Below, in pieces: positions 36,401 to 43,547 of a DNA stretch of 64,000 bases; positions within the stretch are counted from its first letter, which is position 1; every line of letters starts with the position of its first letter. Position numbers and translations under genes: made by a program. The stretch lies in NCBI RefSeq assembly GCF_028649435.1, contig NZ_JAQSIN010000004.1; one strand, 5' to 3'. Origin of the DNA: Curvibacter microcysteis. Its GTDB lineage: Bacteria > Pseudomonadota > Gammaproteobacteria > Burkholderiales > Burkholderiaceae_C. The notes beneath the pieces are model-generated. The model ran no database searches. It had not been told where the DNA came from and saw nothing but the letters and a program-made list of their open reading frames with translations.

Positions 36401-37263
36401 CCAGCTCCACCTTGCTGGACAACCTGCTGCTGCTGGTCAGCCCGGTGCGCGAGAGCTTGCGCGCCTTGCCCCAGCAGTGGGCGGGCCAGGACCGCCAGCC
36501 GCGCTTTGCCCCGGCCCGGGTGCTGCTGGTGGAGGACAACGCCGTCAACCGAGAAGTCGCCAGCGAGCTGCTGAGTTCGGCCGGCTTGCAGGTGGTGTGC
36601 GCCGATTCCGGCCTGAGCGCGGTGCAGCAATTGGAGGCGGATTTGCCCGCCTTGCCTGACCTGGTGCTGATGGATTTGCAGATGCCCGGCATGGACGGCC
36701 TGCAAGCCACCCGCATCCTGCGCGCCATGCCGGCTTGCCAGAAGCTGCCCATCGTGGCCATGACCGCCAACGCGTTTGCCGAGGTGCGAGCGTCTTGCCT
36801 GGAGGCGGGCATGGACGACTTTGTGGCCAAGCCCGTGGACCCGCCCACCCTGTACCGCGTGCTGGGGCGTTGGCTGGCGCTGGAGGCCGGGGAGGCGGCG
36901 GCGGACCCCGCGTCCGACCTGGTCGGCCCGGGCGCCCCAGAGGACGGCGCGCTGGTACCTGCGCTGACCCCCGCCTTGCTGGACCGGTTGGAGCAGGCCT
37001 TGCGCGAGGGGGCTTTTGATGCCGCCGCCTTGTTCCGTGAACATGCGCCGTCCTTGGCCCAGGCCTTTGGCGAGGCGGCGGCCCGCATGGACCTGATGCT
37101 GCGCCGCTACGACCACGAGCAGGCCTTGAGCCTCTTGCAAAGCCTGCGCGCCGCAGCCCGGGCGCGCGGCGCTGTGGGCGCGGAGGGCGCGTCCCCGCTC
37201 AGCGATCCGGCTGGGTCAGCTGCTCCAGACGCTGCAGGTAATGCAGCGCCTGGGCCTGGTTGA
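33412..37263 (+). CDS. Hybrid sensor histidine kinase with PAS domains and two receivers
   Basis: A 1283-residue kinase. Two membrane helices (about 19-36 and 178-197) flank a helical periplasmic domain. Three PAS domains follow (about 215-330, 375-490, 505-620; the latter two share the pattern VAYWxxDLRxxFxN), then dimerisation box NMSHEIRTPMNA (His649), ATPase motifs LLNLLSNAVKF and GGTGLGLAI, and two receivers (Asp942 in LLDWLMPGMDG, Asp1088 in LMDLQMPGMDG). The first receiver keeps Asp and Lys. The C-terminal 100 residues are helical but lack a clear Hpt His. It is coupled by 4 nt spacing to the binding-domain gene; its end overlaps ykgJ antisense by 65 bp. Confidence 0.92.
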   Translation: MNSAPRTPLLTRYRVPRRLVVLVMTSILVCATMGGLHAYQQHRLALAHQRLQALSQAHDDLVQGFLHLTLAGGPDTPWQASRGEVLLNQALREYEQALQHLPEPIPGELGVQAELVQVRVLLAQRTSAPGTAGRPAAQDLPLRLALHRLQDEVEHLEHWLAQRTEQLSERLNQAFYIDLLASLLLWLAISQAMLRSDRVRAAVLRRLRESELRHRTIVSALSEGVLVFSATRQIVAANPSAERILGYRLENMLSWPLERWDVVDEAERPLTPDELPLSRVLLTQAPVHNVLLGCVRHDGERLWLNVNAEPLHDPVSGALDGVLLSFTDVSEARRTAAELAQHRDRLESLVEARTRDLHQAVEARLASETRAQVVTDNQPELVAYWDRDLRLRFANRAYLNWFGRSAEEVLGKTVSEVLGEDFFQRQKPQIERILAGEAQTGDYEMPGGENRSAHFLVTRLPDRRGDEVLGYYFFATNISPLKEAEARQQALNQSLRETEQFLRMVADNIPGRVAYWGADLRCKFVNKGFCDWFGLDRDQVTGQSLDEIFGSERRQRLGEPVARALAGEPQHFERAETSASGRFAITQLHYTPDWRDGVVQGFFVLATDITELKQTGQRLHELNEELAQARDRAEGAARAKGAFLANMSHEIRTPMNAIIGLTYLMQRDLSDPVARERLGKVDDAARHLLGIISDILDLSKIEAGKLSLETMDFALDTLLSRTCSLVLDRAREKGLEMVLDTEGLPRMARGDPTRLSQALLNLLSNAVKFTERGSVLLRARCKSMPAAAGEAAGLQLRFDVIDTGIGIAPDRLDHMFSAFEQADSSTTRRFGGTGLGLAITRHLVQLMGGEVGVVSTPGQGSSFWITVQLQAATVEPEPLSLQGLVGLRALLVDDLREAREALTDMLRQLGLRADAADSGQAALALTGQAEAAGDPYQVVLLDWLMPGMDGLQTIRALRAQHGLSAPACLLVSAAPDRQVREEAQSLGVPLVLEKPVSSSTLLDNLLLLVSPVRESLRALPQQWAGQDRQPRFAPARVLLVEDNAVNREVASELLSSAGLQVVCADSGLSAVQQLEADLPALPDLVLMDLQMPGMDGLQATRILRAMPACQKLPIVAMTANAFAEVRASCLEAGMDDFVAKPVDPPTLYRVLGRWLALEAGEAAADPASDLVGPGAPEDGALVPALTPALLDRLEQALREGAFDAAALFREHAPSLAQAFGEAAARMDLMLRRYDHEQALSLLQSLRAAARARGAVGAEGASPLSDPAGSAAPDAAGNAAPGPG

Positions 37264-37459
37264 GGCCGCACATTTCGGCCGAGGGTTGCAGTTGCGCGCA
37301 CACCGCGGGGCGCTCCGGGTGGCCAAAGATCAGGCAGCGCTCGTCGGGGCCCAGCTGAATGCAGCGTGTGTTGGCGGGCTTGCCTTGCGGCATGCCGGGG
37401 ATGGCGCTGCTGATGGAAGGGGCGGTGCAGCAGGCACCGCAGCCAGGTCGGCAATCCAT
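37199..37459 (-). CDS. YkgJ-family cysteine cluster protein
   Basis: An 86-residue protein with the zinc- or iron-type Cys cluster CRPGCGACC, later RCIQLGPDERCLIF and PAVCAQLQPSAEMCG. Members are short and of unknown function. The last 65 bp lie antisense to the end of the hybrid kinase gene. Its start is 24 nt from the first parS site. Confidence 0.87.
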   Translation of the reverse strand: MDCRPGCGACCTAPSISSAIPGMPQGKPANTRCIQLGPDERCLIFGHPERPAVCAQLQPSAEMCGLNQAQALHYLQRLEQLTQPDR

Positions 37460-37767
37460 CTCAAGCCTCCGGGGGGTGTGGGTGTTTCACGTGAAACACG
37501 AGGTCGGTGGCGCGCGGTCTGCGACCCGCTTGGGGCGGGCGCTGGCGAGGTGCAGGTGCGCAGGGCAGGGCGTGAATCGTCATGGCCGCCATTGTGAGGC
37601 CGACACGCTGCAGCCCTGGCGGGCCGCACTGGGGGCGGGGTTTTGGCGGGGGATTCGCGCTGGCGGGGCCGCCCCGGTAAAATCCAGGCTTTCGGGCCTC
37701 CGGCCCTCCGCTGCAAGCCTTTGCAGTGGCCTCGTCTGTCTTGGGCTTCACGAGCCCCGCACCCACC
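37460..37767. other. 308-bp intergenic region before mnmG
   Basis: It contains a parS site (37483-37498), a plausible promoter for mnmG with -10 TAAAAT at 37678-37683 and a weak -35 TTCGCG at 37654-37659 (18-bp spacer), and a small hairpin CTGCAA-GCCT-TTGCAG at 37709-37724 in the leader. I see no gene in it. Confidence 0.5.
37483..37498. other. parS partition site (perfect palindrome)
   Basis: TGTTTCACGTGAAACA, a perfect 16-bp palindrome identical to the consensus bacterial chromosomal parS to which ParB binds. parA and parB lie 3.7 and 5.1 kb away on the same strand. Confidence 0.95.
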
Positions 37768-39774
37768 ATGTTGTACCCACAAGAATTCGATGTCATCGTC
37801 GTCGGCGGAGGCCATGCCGGCACCGAGGCGGCCCTGGCCGCTGCCCGCATGGGCTGCAAAACCCTGCTGCTCTCGCACAACATCGAGACCCTGGGGCAGA
37901 TGAGCTGCAACCCCTCGATTGGCGGCATTGGCAAAGGCCATCTGGTCAAGGAAGTGGACGCCCTGGGCGGCGCCATGGGCCTGGCCACGGACGAAGGCGG
38001 TATTCAGTTCCGCATCCTCAACAGCTCCAAGGGCCCGGCCGTGCGCGCCACCCGCGCCCAGGCTGACCGCATTTTGTACAAGGCGGCGATCCGCCAACGC
38101 CTGGAGAACCAAGCCAATCTGTGGCTGTTCCAGCAGGCGGTGGACGACCTGATGGTCGAGGGCGAGCGCGTGGTGGGCGCGGTGACCCAGGTGGGCATCC
38201 GCTTCCGCGCTCGCACGGTGGTGCTGACGGCAGGCACCTTCCTGGATGGCAAGATCCACGTCGGCCTGAACAACTACGCCGCTGGCCGCGCGGGCGACCC
38301 GCCGGCGGTCACGCTGTCGGCGCGGCTCAAGGAGTTGAAGCTGCCGCAAGGCCGCCTGAAAACCGGCACCCCGCCGCGCATCGACGGCCGCAGCATCGAC
38401 TTCAGCAAATGCACCGAACAACCTGGCGACGGCGTGCCGGGTGGCCTGCCGGGCCCAGTGCCGGTGTTCAGCTTCATGGGCAAGGCGTCCATGCACCCGC
38501 AGCAAATGCCGTGCTGGATCACCCACACCAACGCCCGCACACACGACATCATCCGCAGCGGCTTTGACCGCAGTCCCATGTTCACCGGCAAGATCGAGGG
38601 CATTGGCCCGCGCTACTGCCCCAGCGTGGAAGACAAGATCAACCGCTTTGCCGACAAGGACAGCCACCAGATCTTCCTGGAGCCTGAAGGCCTGACCACC
38701 CACGAGTACTACCCCAACGGCATCAGCACCAGCCTGCCGTTTGACATCCAGTACGACCTGGTGCGCAGCATGGTGGGGCTGGAGAACGCCCACATCCTGC
38801 GCCCGGGCTACGCCATCGAGTACGACTACTTCGACCCGCGCTCGCTCAAGAGCAGCTTCGAGACGCGCCAGATCGAGGGCCTGTTCTTTGCGGGCCAGAT
38901 CAACGGCACCACGGGCTATGAAGAAGCGGCTGCCCAGGGTCTGTTTGCCGGCATCAATGCTGCGCTGCAATGCCGAGGCGAAGCCGCCTGGCTGCCGCGT
39001 CGTGACGAGGCCTACCTGGGCGTGCTGGTGGACGACCTGATCACCAAGGGCGTGACCGAGCCCTACCGCATGTTCACCAGCCGCGCCGAGTTCCGTTTGC
39101 AGCTGCGTGAAGACAACGCCGACATGCGACTGACCGAAGCGGGCCGCCGCATGGGCCTGGTCGACGACGAGCGCTGGGCCGCCTTCAGCCGCAAGCAGGA
39201 AGCTGTTTCACGTGAAACAGAGCGCTTGCGGGGCACCTGGGTGAACCCGCGCAACCTGCCGGCTGCCGAGTCCGAGCGCGTGCTGGGCAAGTCCATCGAG
39301 CATGAATACAACTTGGCCGACCTGTTGCGCCGCCCGGATGTGAGCTACACCGCCCTGATGTCCTTGGACGGCGGCAAGTACCTGCCGGTGGCCAGCGAGG
39401 CCGCGCCCACGGCGGTGTTGCCCGAGGTGCTGGGCGATTTGTACGAGCCGGTGGTGGAGCAGATCGAGATCGCCGCCAAGTACGCCGGCTACATCGACCG
39501 CCAACGCGACGAAGTGCAGCGCGCCGCCCATTACGAGAACCTGCGCCTGCCACCCGAGCTGGACTACAGCCAGGTCACGGCCTTGTCGTTCGAGGTGCGG
39601 CAAAAGCTCAGCAAGCACCGGCCCGAGACCCTGGGCCTGGCCTCGCGCATTTCGGGTGTGACGCCGGCGGCCATCTCCTTGCTGATGATCCACCTGAAAA
39701 AGGGCGGCTTCAAAGGCTTCACGGCCGAAGCTGTGGCCACTGCCGCCACCTCGGAAACGGCGGTGAACGCGTGA
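37768..39774 (+). CDS. mnmG: tRNA uridine-5-carboxymethylaminomethyl enzyme MnmG (GidA)
   Basis: MnmG works with MnmE to modify the wobble uridine of several tRNAs, using FAD and NADH. The 668-residue protein starts MLYPQEFDVIVVGGGHAGTE, an intact FAD-binding Rossmann loop, and carries GTFLDGKIHVG, GTPPRIDGR, YCPSVEDKI and FFAGQINGTTGYEEAAAQG, all typical. Length is normal for the family (about 630-670). Its TGA overlaps the GTG of rsmG. A perfect parS site lies in its coding sequence at 39204. Confidence 0.97.
   Translation: MLYPQEFDVIVVGGGHAGTEAALAAARMGCKTLLLSHNIETLGQMSCNPSIGGIGKGHLVKEVDALGGAMGLATDEGGIQFRILNSSKGPAVRATRAQADRILYKAAIRQRLENQANLWLFQQAVDDLMVEGERVVGAVTQVGIRFRARTVVLTAGTFLDGKIHVGLNNYAAGRAGDPPAVTLSARLKELKLPQGRLKTGTPPRIDGRSIDFSKCTEQPGDGVPGGLPGPVPVFSFMGKASMHPQQMPCWITHTNARTHDIIRSGFDRSPMFTGKIEGIGPRYCPSVEDKINRFADKDSHQIFLEPEGLTTHEYYPNGISTSLPFDIQYDLVRSMVGLENAHILRPGYAIEYDYFDPRSLKSSFETRQIEGLFFAGQINGTTGYEEAAAQGLFAGINAALQCRGEAAWLPRRDEAYLGVLVDDLITKGVTEPYRMFTSRAEFRLQLREDNADMRLTEAGRRMGLVDDERWAAFSRKQEAVSRETERLRGTWVNPRNLPAAESERVLGKSIEHEYNLADLLRRPDVSYTALMSLDGGKYLPVASEAAPTAVLPEVLGDLYEPVVEQIEIAAKYAGYIDRQRDEVQRAAHYENLRLPPELDYSQVTALSFEVRQKLSKHRPETLGLASRISGVTPAAISLLMIHLKKGGFKGFTAEAVATAATSETAVNA
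39204..39219. other. parS partition site inside mnmG
   Basis: A second perfect TGTTTCACGTGAAACA, read through in mnmG as Ala-Val-Ser-Arg-Glu-Thr. It lies 1721 bp from the first site. Confidence 0.95.
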
Positions 39775-40424
39775 GCGCCCGTCCGCACGAAGCCGCGCTG
39801 CGCGCCGGCCTGAACACCCTGGGCCTGATGCTGAGCGATGGCCAGGTCGGCCACCTGCTGGACTACATGGCCTTGATCCAGAAGTGGAACAAGGTCTATA
39901 ACCTGACCTCGGTGCGTGATCCGGCCGAGATGCTGAACCTGCACCTGCTCGACAGCCTGGCGGCCGTGCCGCCGCTGCAGCGCCACCTGGCCAGCCTCGG
40001 TGGGGCAGGGCGGCGCTTGCTGGACGTTGGCTCCGGTGGCGGCCTGCCCGGCGTGGTGTTCGCCATTTGCTGCCCCGAGTTGGCCGTCAGCTGTGTGGAC
40101 ACCGTGGCCAAAAAGGCCGCCTTTGTGCAGCAGGTGGCGGTGGAGTTGAAGTTGCCCAACCTGCGCGGCGTGCACGCCCGGGTGGAAAACCTCACCGGCC
40201 CATTTGATGTGATCAGTTGCCGTGCCTTTGCCTCGCTGCCCGACTTTGTCACCTGGTCGCGCGCGGCCATGGGCGAGGGCAGTGTCTGGCTGGCCATGAA
40301 GGCCAAGCACCCCACCGAAGAACTGGCTGCCCTGCCGGCCGATGTGGCGGTGTTTCACGTGGAACAACTGCAGGTCCCCACGCTCGATGTGGAGCGCTGC
40401 ATCATCTGGATGAAGCCCGCCTGA
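39771..40424 (+). CDS. rsmG: 16S rRNA (guanine-527-N7)-methyltransferase RsmG (GidB)
   Basis: A 217-residue SAM-dependent methyltransferase that modifies G527 of 16S rRNA; loss confers low-level streptomycin resistance in other bacteria. Motifs are KWNKVYNLTSVRDP, LLDSL, the SAM loop LLDVGSGGGLPG and SCRAFASL. It starts at GTG 39771, overlapping the mnmG stop by 4 nt. A parS-like site lies in its coding sequence near the 3' end. Confidence 0.96.
   Translation: MSARPHEAALRAGLNTLGLMLSDGQVGHLLDYMALIQKWNKVYNLTSVRDPAEMLNLHLLDSLAAVPPLQRHLASLGGAGRRLLDVGSGGGLPGVVFAICCPELAVSCVDTVAKKAAFVQQVAVELKLPNLRGVHARVENLTGPFDVISCRAFASLPDFVTWSRAAMGEGSVWLAMKAKHPTEELAALPADVAVFHVEQLQVPTLDVERCIIWMKPA
40351..40366. other. 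parS-type site inside rsmG (one mismatch)
   Basis: TGTTTCACGTGGAACA, one base from the perfect palindrome. One-arm variants of this kind are functional in several bacteria. It is read in a different codon frame from the site in mnmG (Phe-His-Val-Glu). Confidence 0.8.
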
Positions 40425-40479
40425 GGACCCTCTGACGCCCCGGGCGCGTCCGCCGAAAGCGGCGGCCCGTCGACTCTCA

Positions 40480-40517
40480 GCAAGCCAGCGCAGGCCCCGT
40501 CTGCTTCGCTGGCTTGC
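40480..40517 (+). terminator. Hairpin after rsmG
   Basis: GCAAGCCAGCG (40480-40490) and CGCTGGCTTGC (40507-40517) form an 11-bp stem with a 16-nt loop, followed by TTGCTTT. It lies 55 nt beyond the rsmG stop and could end or attenuate the mnmG-rsmG transcript. Confidence 0.5.
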
Positions 40518-40541
40518 TTGCTTTGGGGCCTCGCGTAAACT
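40514..40541 (+). promoter_or_regulatory. Possible promoter of lysE-like gene and parAB
   Basis: A -35 TTGCTT (40514-40519) and -10 TAAACT (40536-40541) are spaced 16 bp apart, giving a leader of about 20 nt before ATG 40569. It overlaps the hairpin just upstream. The call rests on box similarity only. Confidence 0.35.
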
Positions 40542-40568
40542 CGGCCGCTCAATTCGCGGAGAAAACCC

Positions 40569-41183
40569 ATGTTCGGCATTGCAGATTACGGCGCTTTTGT
40601 GGCCGCCATCGTCTTGTTTCTGGCCATTCCTGGGCCCGGCAATTTGGCGCTGATCACCTCCACCAGCAAGGGCGGTGTGCGTGGTGGTCTGGCGGCCACG
40701 CTGGGGGTGATCGCGGGTGACCAGGTGCTGATGTGGTTGGCCGTGGCCGGGGTCGCCGCCTTGCTGGCCGCTTGGCCGCCCGCCTTCCAGGCGGTGCAGT
40801 GGCTGGGTGCCGGCTACCTGGCCTGGCTGGGTTTTCGCATGCTCAGCGCCCAACCCGGTGACGCGCCGGTGCTCAACATCCGCCCGCGCCAGTACTTTCA
40901 GCAAGCCGCTGCCATCACCTTGCTCAACCCCAAGGCGATCGTGTTTTACATGGCCTTTTTTCCGCTGTTTGTGGACCCGGCCCAGCACCAGGGGCTGCTG
41001 ACCTTTGGCGTGATGGCCGCGACCATTGCCGCACTGACTTTCGCCTATGGCCTGATCGTGGTGCTGCTGACCCATTTTCTGGCCGAGCGCCTGCGTGCCA
41101 ACCCCCTTATCACCCGCGTGCTGGAAAAGCTGGCCGGGGTGTTCCTGATCGGATTCGGCGTCAAGCTGGTCCTGTCCAAATAA
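40569..41183 (+). CDS. LysE/RhtB-family amino-acid exporter
   Basis: A 204-residue inner-membrane protein with six helices and the LysE signature IPGPGNLALITSTSKGGVRGG plus TLLNPKAIVFYMAFFPLFVD. Members export amino acids such as lysine, homoserine or threonine; the substrate here is unknown. GCGGAGAAAA precedes the ATG. It sits inside the partition locus, 23 nt before parA, a placement that may give parA its promoter. Confidence 0.92.
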   Translation: MFGIADYGAFVAAIVLFLAIPGPGNLALITSTSKGGVRGGLAATLGVIAGDQVLMWLAVAGVAALLAAWPPAFQAVQWLGAGYLAWLGFRMLSAQPGDAPVLNIRPRQYFQQAAAITLLNPKAIVFYMAFFPLFVDPAQHQGLLTFGVMAATIAALTFAYGLIVVLLTHFLAERLRANPLITRVLEKLAGVFLIGFGVKLVLSK

Positions 41184-41206
41184 TTCGAAGAAACAAGTAG
41201 CTCCTC

Positions 41207-41977
41207 ATGGCCAAGATATTTTGTGTTGCCAATCAAAAGGGTGGGGTGGGCAAGACCACCACCACGGTGAACCTGTGCGCGGGCCTGGCCAAGATCGGCC
41301 AGCGCGTGCTGATGGTTGACCTGGACCCGCAGGGCAACGCCACCATGGGCTCGGGCATCGACAAGCGCCAGCTCGCCATGTCGGTCTATGACGTGCTGAT
41401 TGAGTCCGCCTCCGTGGCTGAGGCCAAGGTGCACTCCGAGCCCTGCGGCTACGACGTGCTGGGGGCCAACCGCGAGCTGGCCGGTGCCGAGGTCGAGCTG
41501 GTGCAGCTGGAGCGCCGTGAAAAGCGCCTCAAGACCGCGCTGGCCGCCGTCGACGCCGACTACGACTTCGTGCTCATCGACTGCCCGCCCTCGCTGTCCA
41601 TGCTGACCCTCAACGGCCTGTGCGCCGCTAACGGGGTGATCGTGCCCATGCAGTGCGAGTACTTTGCGCTCGAAGGCCTGACCGATCTGGTCAACACGAT
41701 CAAGCAGGTGCACGCCAACCTCAACAAAGACCTGCAAATCATCGGCCTGCTGCGCGTCATGTTCGACCCCCGCATCACTTTGCAGCAGCAGGTCAGCGAG
41801 CAGCTCAAGGCCCACTTTGGCGACAAGGTGTTCCGCAGCGTGATCCCGCGCAACGTGCGCCTGGCCGAAGCGCCCAGCTACGGCCTGCCCGGCGTGGTGT
41901 TCGACCCGCAGGCCAAGGGCAGCCAAGCCTTTGTCGAGTTTGCCCAGGAGATGGTGGAACGCATCCGCACGATGTGA
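41207..41977 (+). CDS. parA: Chromosome partitioning ATPase ParA (Soj)
   Basis: A 256-residue deviant-Walker ATPase that binds DNA non-specifically and is released by ParB to move origins apart. Motifs are KGGVGKTTT (Walker A), LMVDLDPQGNAT and VLIDCPPSLSMLTLNGL. It lacks the N-terminal helix-turn-helix of plasmid ParA proteins, consistent with a chromosomal Soj type. parB follows after one small gene, and three parS sites lie within 4 kb. Confidence 0.96.
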   Translation: MAKIFCVANQKGGVGKTTTTVNLCAGLAKIGQRVLMVDLDPQGNATMGSGIDKRQLAMSVYDVLIESASVAEAKVHSEPCGYDVLGANRELAGAEVELVQLERREKRLKTALAAVDADYDFVLIDCPPSLSMLTLNGLCAANGVIVPMQCEYFALEGLTDLVNTIKQVHANLNKDLQIIGLLRVMFDPRITLQQQVSEQLKAHFGDKVFRSVIPRNVRLAEAPSYGLPGVVFDPQAKGSQAFVEFAQEMVERIRTM

Positions 41978-42014
41978 GCCGCTGTCTGGATCTGACCTCT
42001 CCCGAGCCCCCTTC

Positions 42015-42554
42015 ATGAACCCCACCGACATCCTGATCCTGCCCGGCTGGCAAAACAGTGGCCCTGGCCATTGGCAAACCGTCTGGGAAGAACGCCTGGG
42101 CTACCACCGTGTGCAACAGCACGACTGGCAGCGCCCGCTGCGCGGCGACTGGAACATCCAGCTCGAAGAAGCGGTGCTGGCCCGCCCCGGCCCCGTGCTG
42201 CTGGTGGCGCACAGCCTGGGCTGTGTGCTGGTGGCCGCCTGGGCCGCCCATTCGCGCAACACCCAGCGCGTGGCCGGCGCCCTGCTGGTGGCCCCGCCCG
42301 ACCTGGAGCGCGAGGACCTGCAGCCCTTGCTGCCTAGCTGGACGCCCATCGAGCGCCGCCGACTGCCTTTCCCCAGCACCCTGGTGGCCAGCAGCAACGA
42401 CCCCTATGCGGCCGAGTCGCACGCCCAGGCCCTGGCCCAGGCCTGGGGCAGCCAGTACGTGGCGGCCGGCCCCGGCGGCCATTTGAACGCCGAGTCCAAC
42501 CTGGGCGACTGGCCCGCCGGCCAGGCCCTGCTGCGCGCGCTGATGCCCGCCTGA
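42015..42554 (+). CDS. RBBP9/YdeN-family alpha/beta hydrolase
   Basis: A 179-residue serine hydrolase of the small RBBP9/YdeN fold: ILILPGWQNSGPGHWQ at the oxyanion side, nucleophile VAHSLGC, acid in SSNDPYA and His in GPGGHLN. It lies between parA (37 nt) and parB (50 nt) in the same direction, so it is probably co-transcribed with them. No link to partition is known for this family. Confidence 0.88.
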   Translation: MNPTDILILPGWQNSGPGHWQTVWEERLGYHRVQQHDWQRPLRGDWNIQLEEAVLARPGPVLLVAHSLGCVLVAAWAAHSRNTQRVAGALLVAPPDLEREDLQPLLPSWTPIERRRLPFPSTLVASSNDPYAAESHAQALAQAWGSQYVAAGPGGHLNAESNLGDWPAGQALLRALMPA

Positions 42555-42604
42555 GCGGCCCCCGCCGCCCCGCCCACTGAAACGAGATTGAAAGACGAGC
42601 AACC

Positions 42605-43540
42605 ATGGTGACCAAGAAACCCAAGGGCCTAGGCCGCGGACTGGAGGCCCTGCTGGGCCCCAAGGTGGACGAGCCCAGCGCCGACGGCGCGCCGCCAGCC
42701 GCCAACAGTGGCGTGCCCGCCACCTTGCTGCTGGACCAACTGGTGCCTGGCATCTACCAGCCCCGCACCCGCATGGACGAGGGCGCGCTGTACGAGCTGG
42801 CCGAAAGCATCAAGGCCCAGGGCATCATGCAGCCCATCCTGGTGCGCCGCCTGCAGGCGGGCCCCAACGACGGCAAGTACGAAATCATCGCCGGCGAGCG
42901 CCGCTTCCGCGCCTCGCGCCTGGCCGGCCTGGACAGCGTGCCGGTGCTGATCCGCGATGTGCCCGATGAGTCCGCTGCCGCCATGGCGCTGATCGAGAAC
43001 ATCCAGCGCGAAGACCTCAACCCGCTCGAAGAAGCCCAGGGCCTGCAGCGCCTGGTCAAGGAGTTCGGCCTGACCCATGAGCTGGCTGCCCAGGCGGTGG
43101 GCCGCTCGCGCAGCGCCGCCTCCAACCTGCTGCGCCTGCTCAACCTGGCCGACCCGGTGCAGACCATGCTGATGGCCGGCGACCTGGACATGGGCCATGC
43201 GCGTTCGCTGCTGTCCCTGGACCGCGCGACCCAGATCACCGCCGCCAACCAGATCGTGGCCAAGAAGCTGTCGGTGCGCGAGGCCGAAGGCCTGGTCAAG
43301 AAGATCAGCGCCGACTTCAGCCTGACCTCCCCCAAGGTCAGCGCCAAGGACAAAGAAAAGTCGCGCGACTTGAAGCGCGTCGAAGAGGAGCTCTCCGACC
43401 TGCTGACCGCGGCGGTTGAAGTGCGGGTCAAGAAGCGCGTCAAGCGCCACGGCCAGGTCGAGCAGATGGGCGAGCTGGCGATCCAGTTCGGCTCGCTCGA
43501 CGAGCTCAATGGCCTGATCGAGCGCCTGCGCGCGCTCTGA
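42605..43540 (+). CDS. parB: Chromosome partitioning protein ParB (Spo0J)
   Basis: A 311-residue CTP-dependent DNA clamp that loads at parS. It has the N-terminal KPKGLGRGLEALL segment, the CTPase motifs GERRFRASRLAGL and ENIQREDLNPLEEAQG, the helix-turn-helix THELAAQAVGRSRSAASNLLRLL, and a C-terminal dimer domain. It should bind the three parS sites upstream and recruit SMC/MukB-type condensin. Confidence 0.96.
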   Translation: MVTKKPKGLGRGLEALLGPKVDEPSADGAPPAANSGVPATLLLDQLVPGIYQPRTRMDEGALYELAESIKAQGIMQPILVRRLQAGPNDGKYEIIAGERRFRASRLAGLDSVPVLIRDVPDESAAAMALIENIQREDLNPLEEAQGLQRLVKEFGLTHELAAQAVGRSRSAASNLLRLLNLADPVQTMLMAGDLDMGHARSLLSLDRATQITAANQIVAKKLSVREAEGLVKKISADFSLTSPKVSAKDKEKSRDLKRVEEELSDLLTAAVEVRVKKRVKRHGQVEQMGELAIQFGSLDELNGLIERLRAL

Positions 43541-43547
43541 GCCCGGC

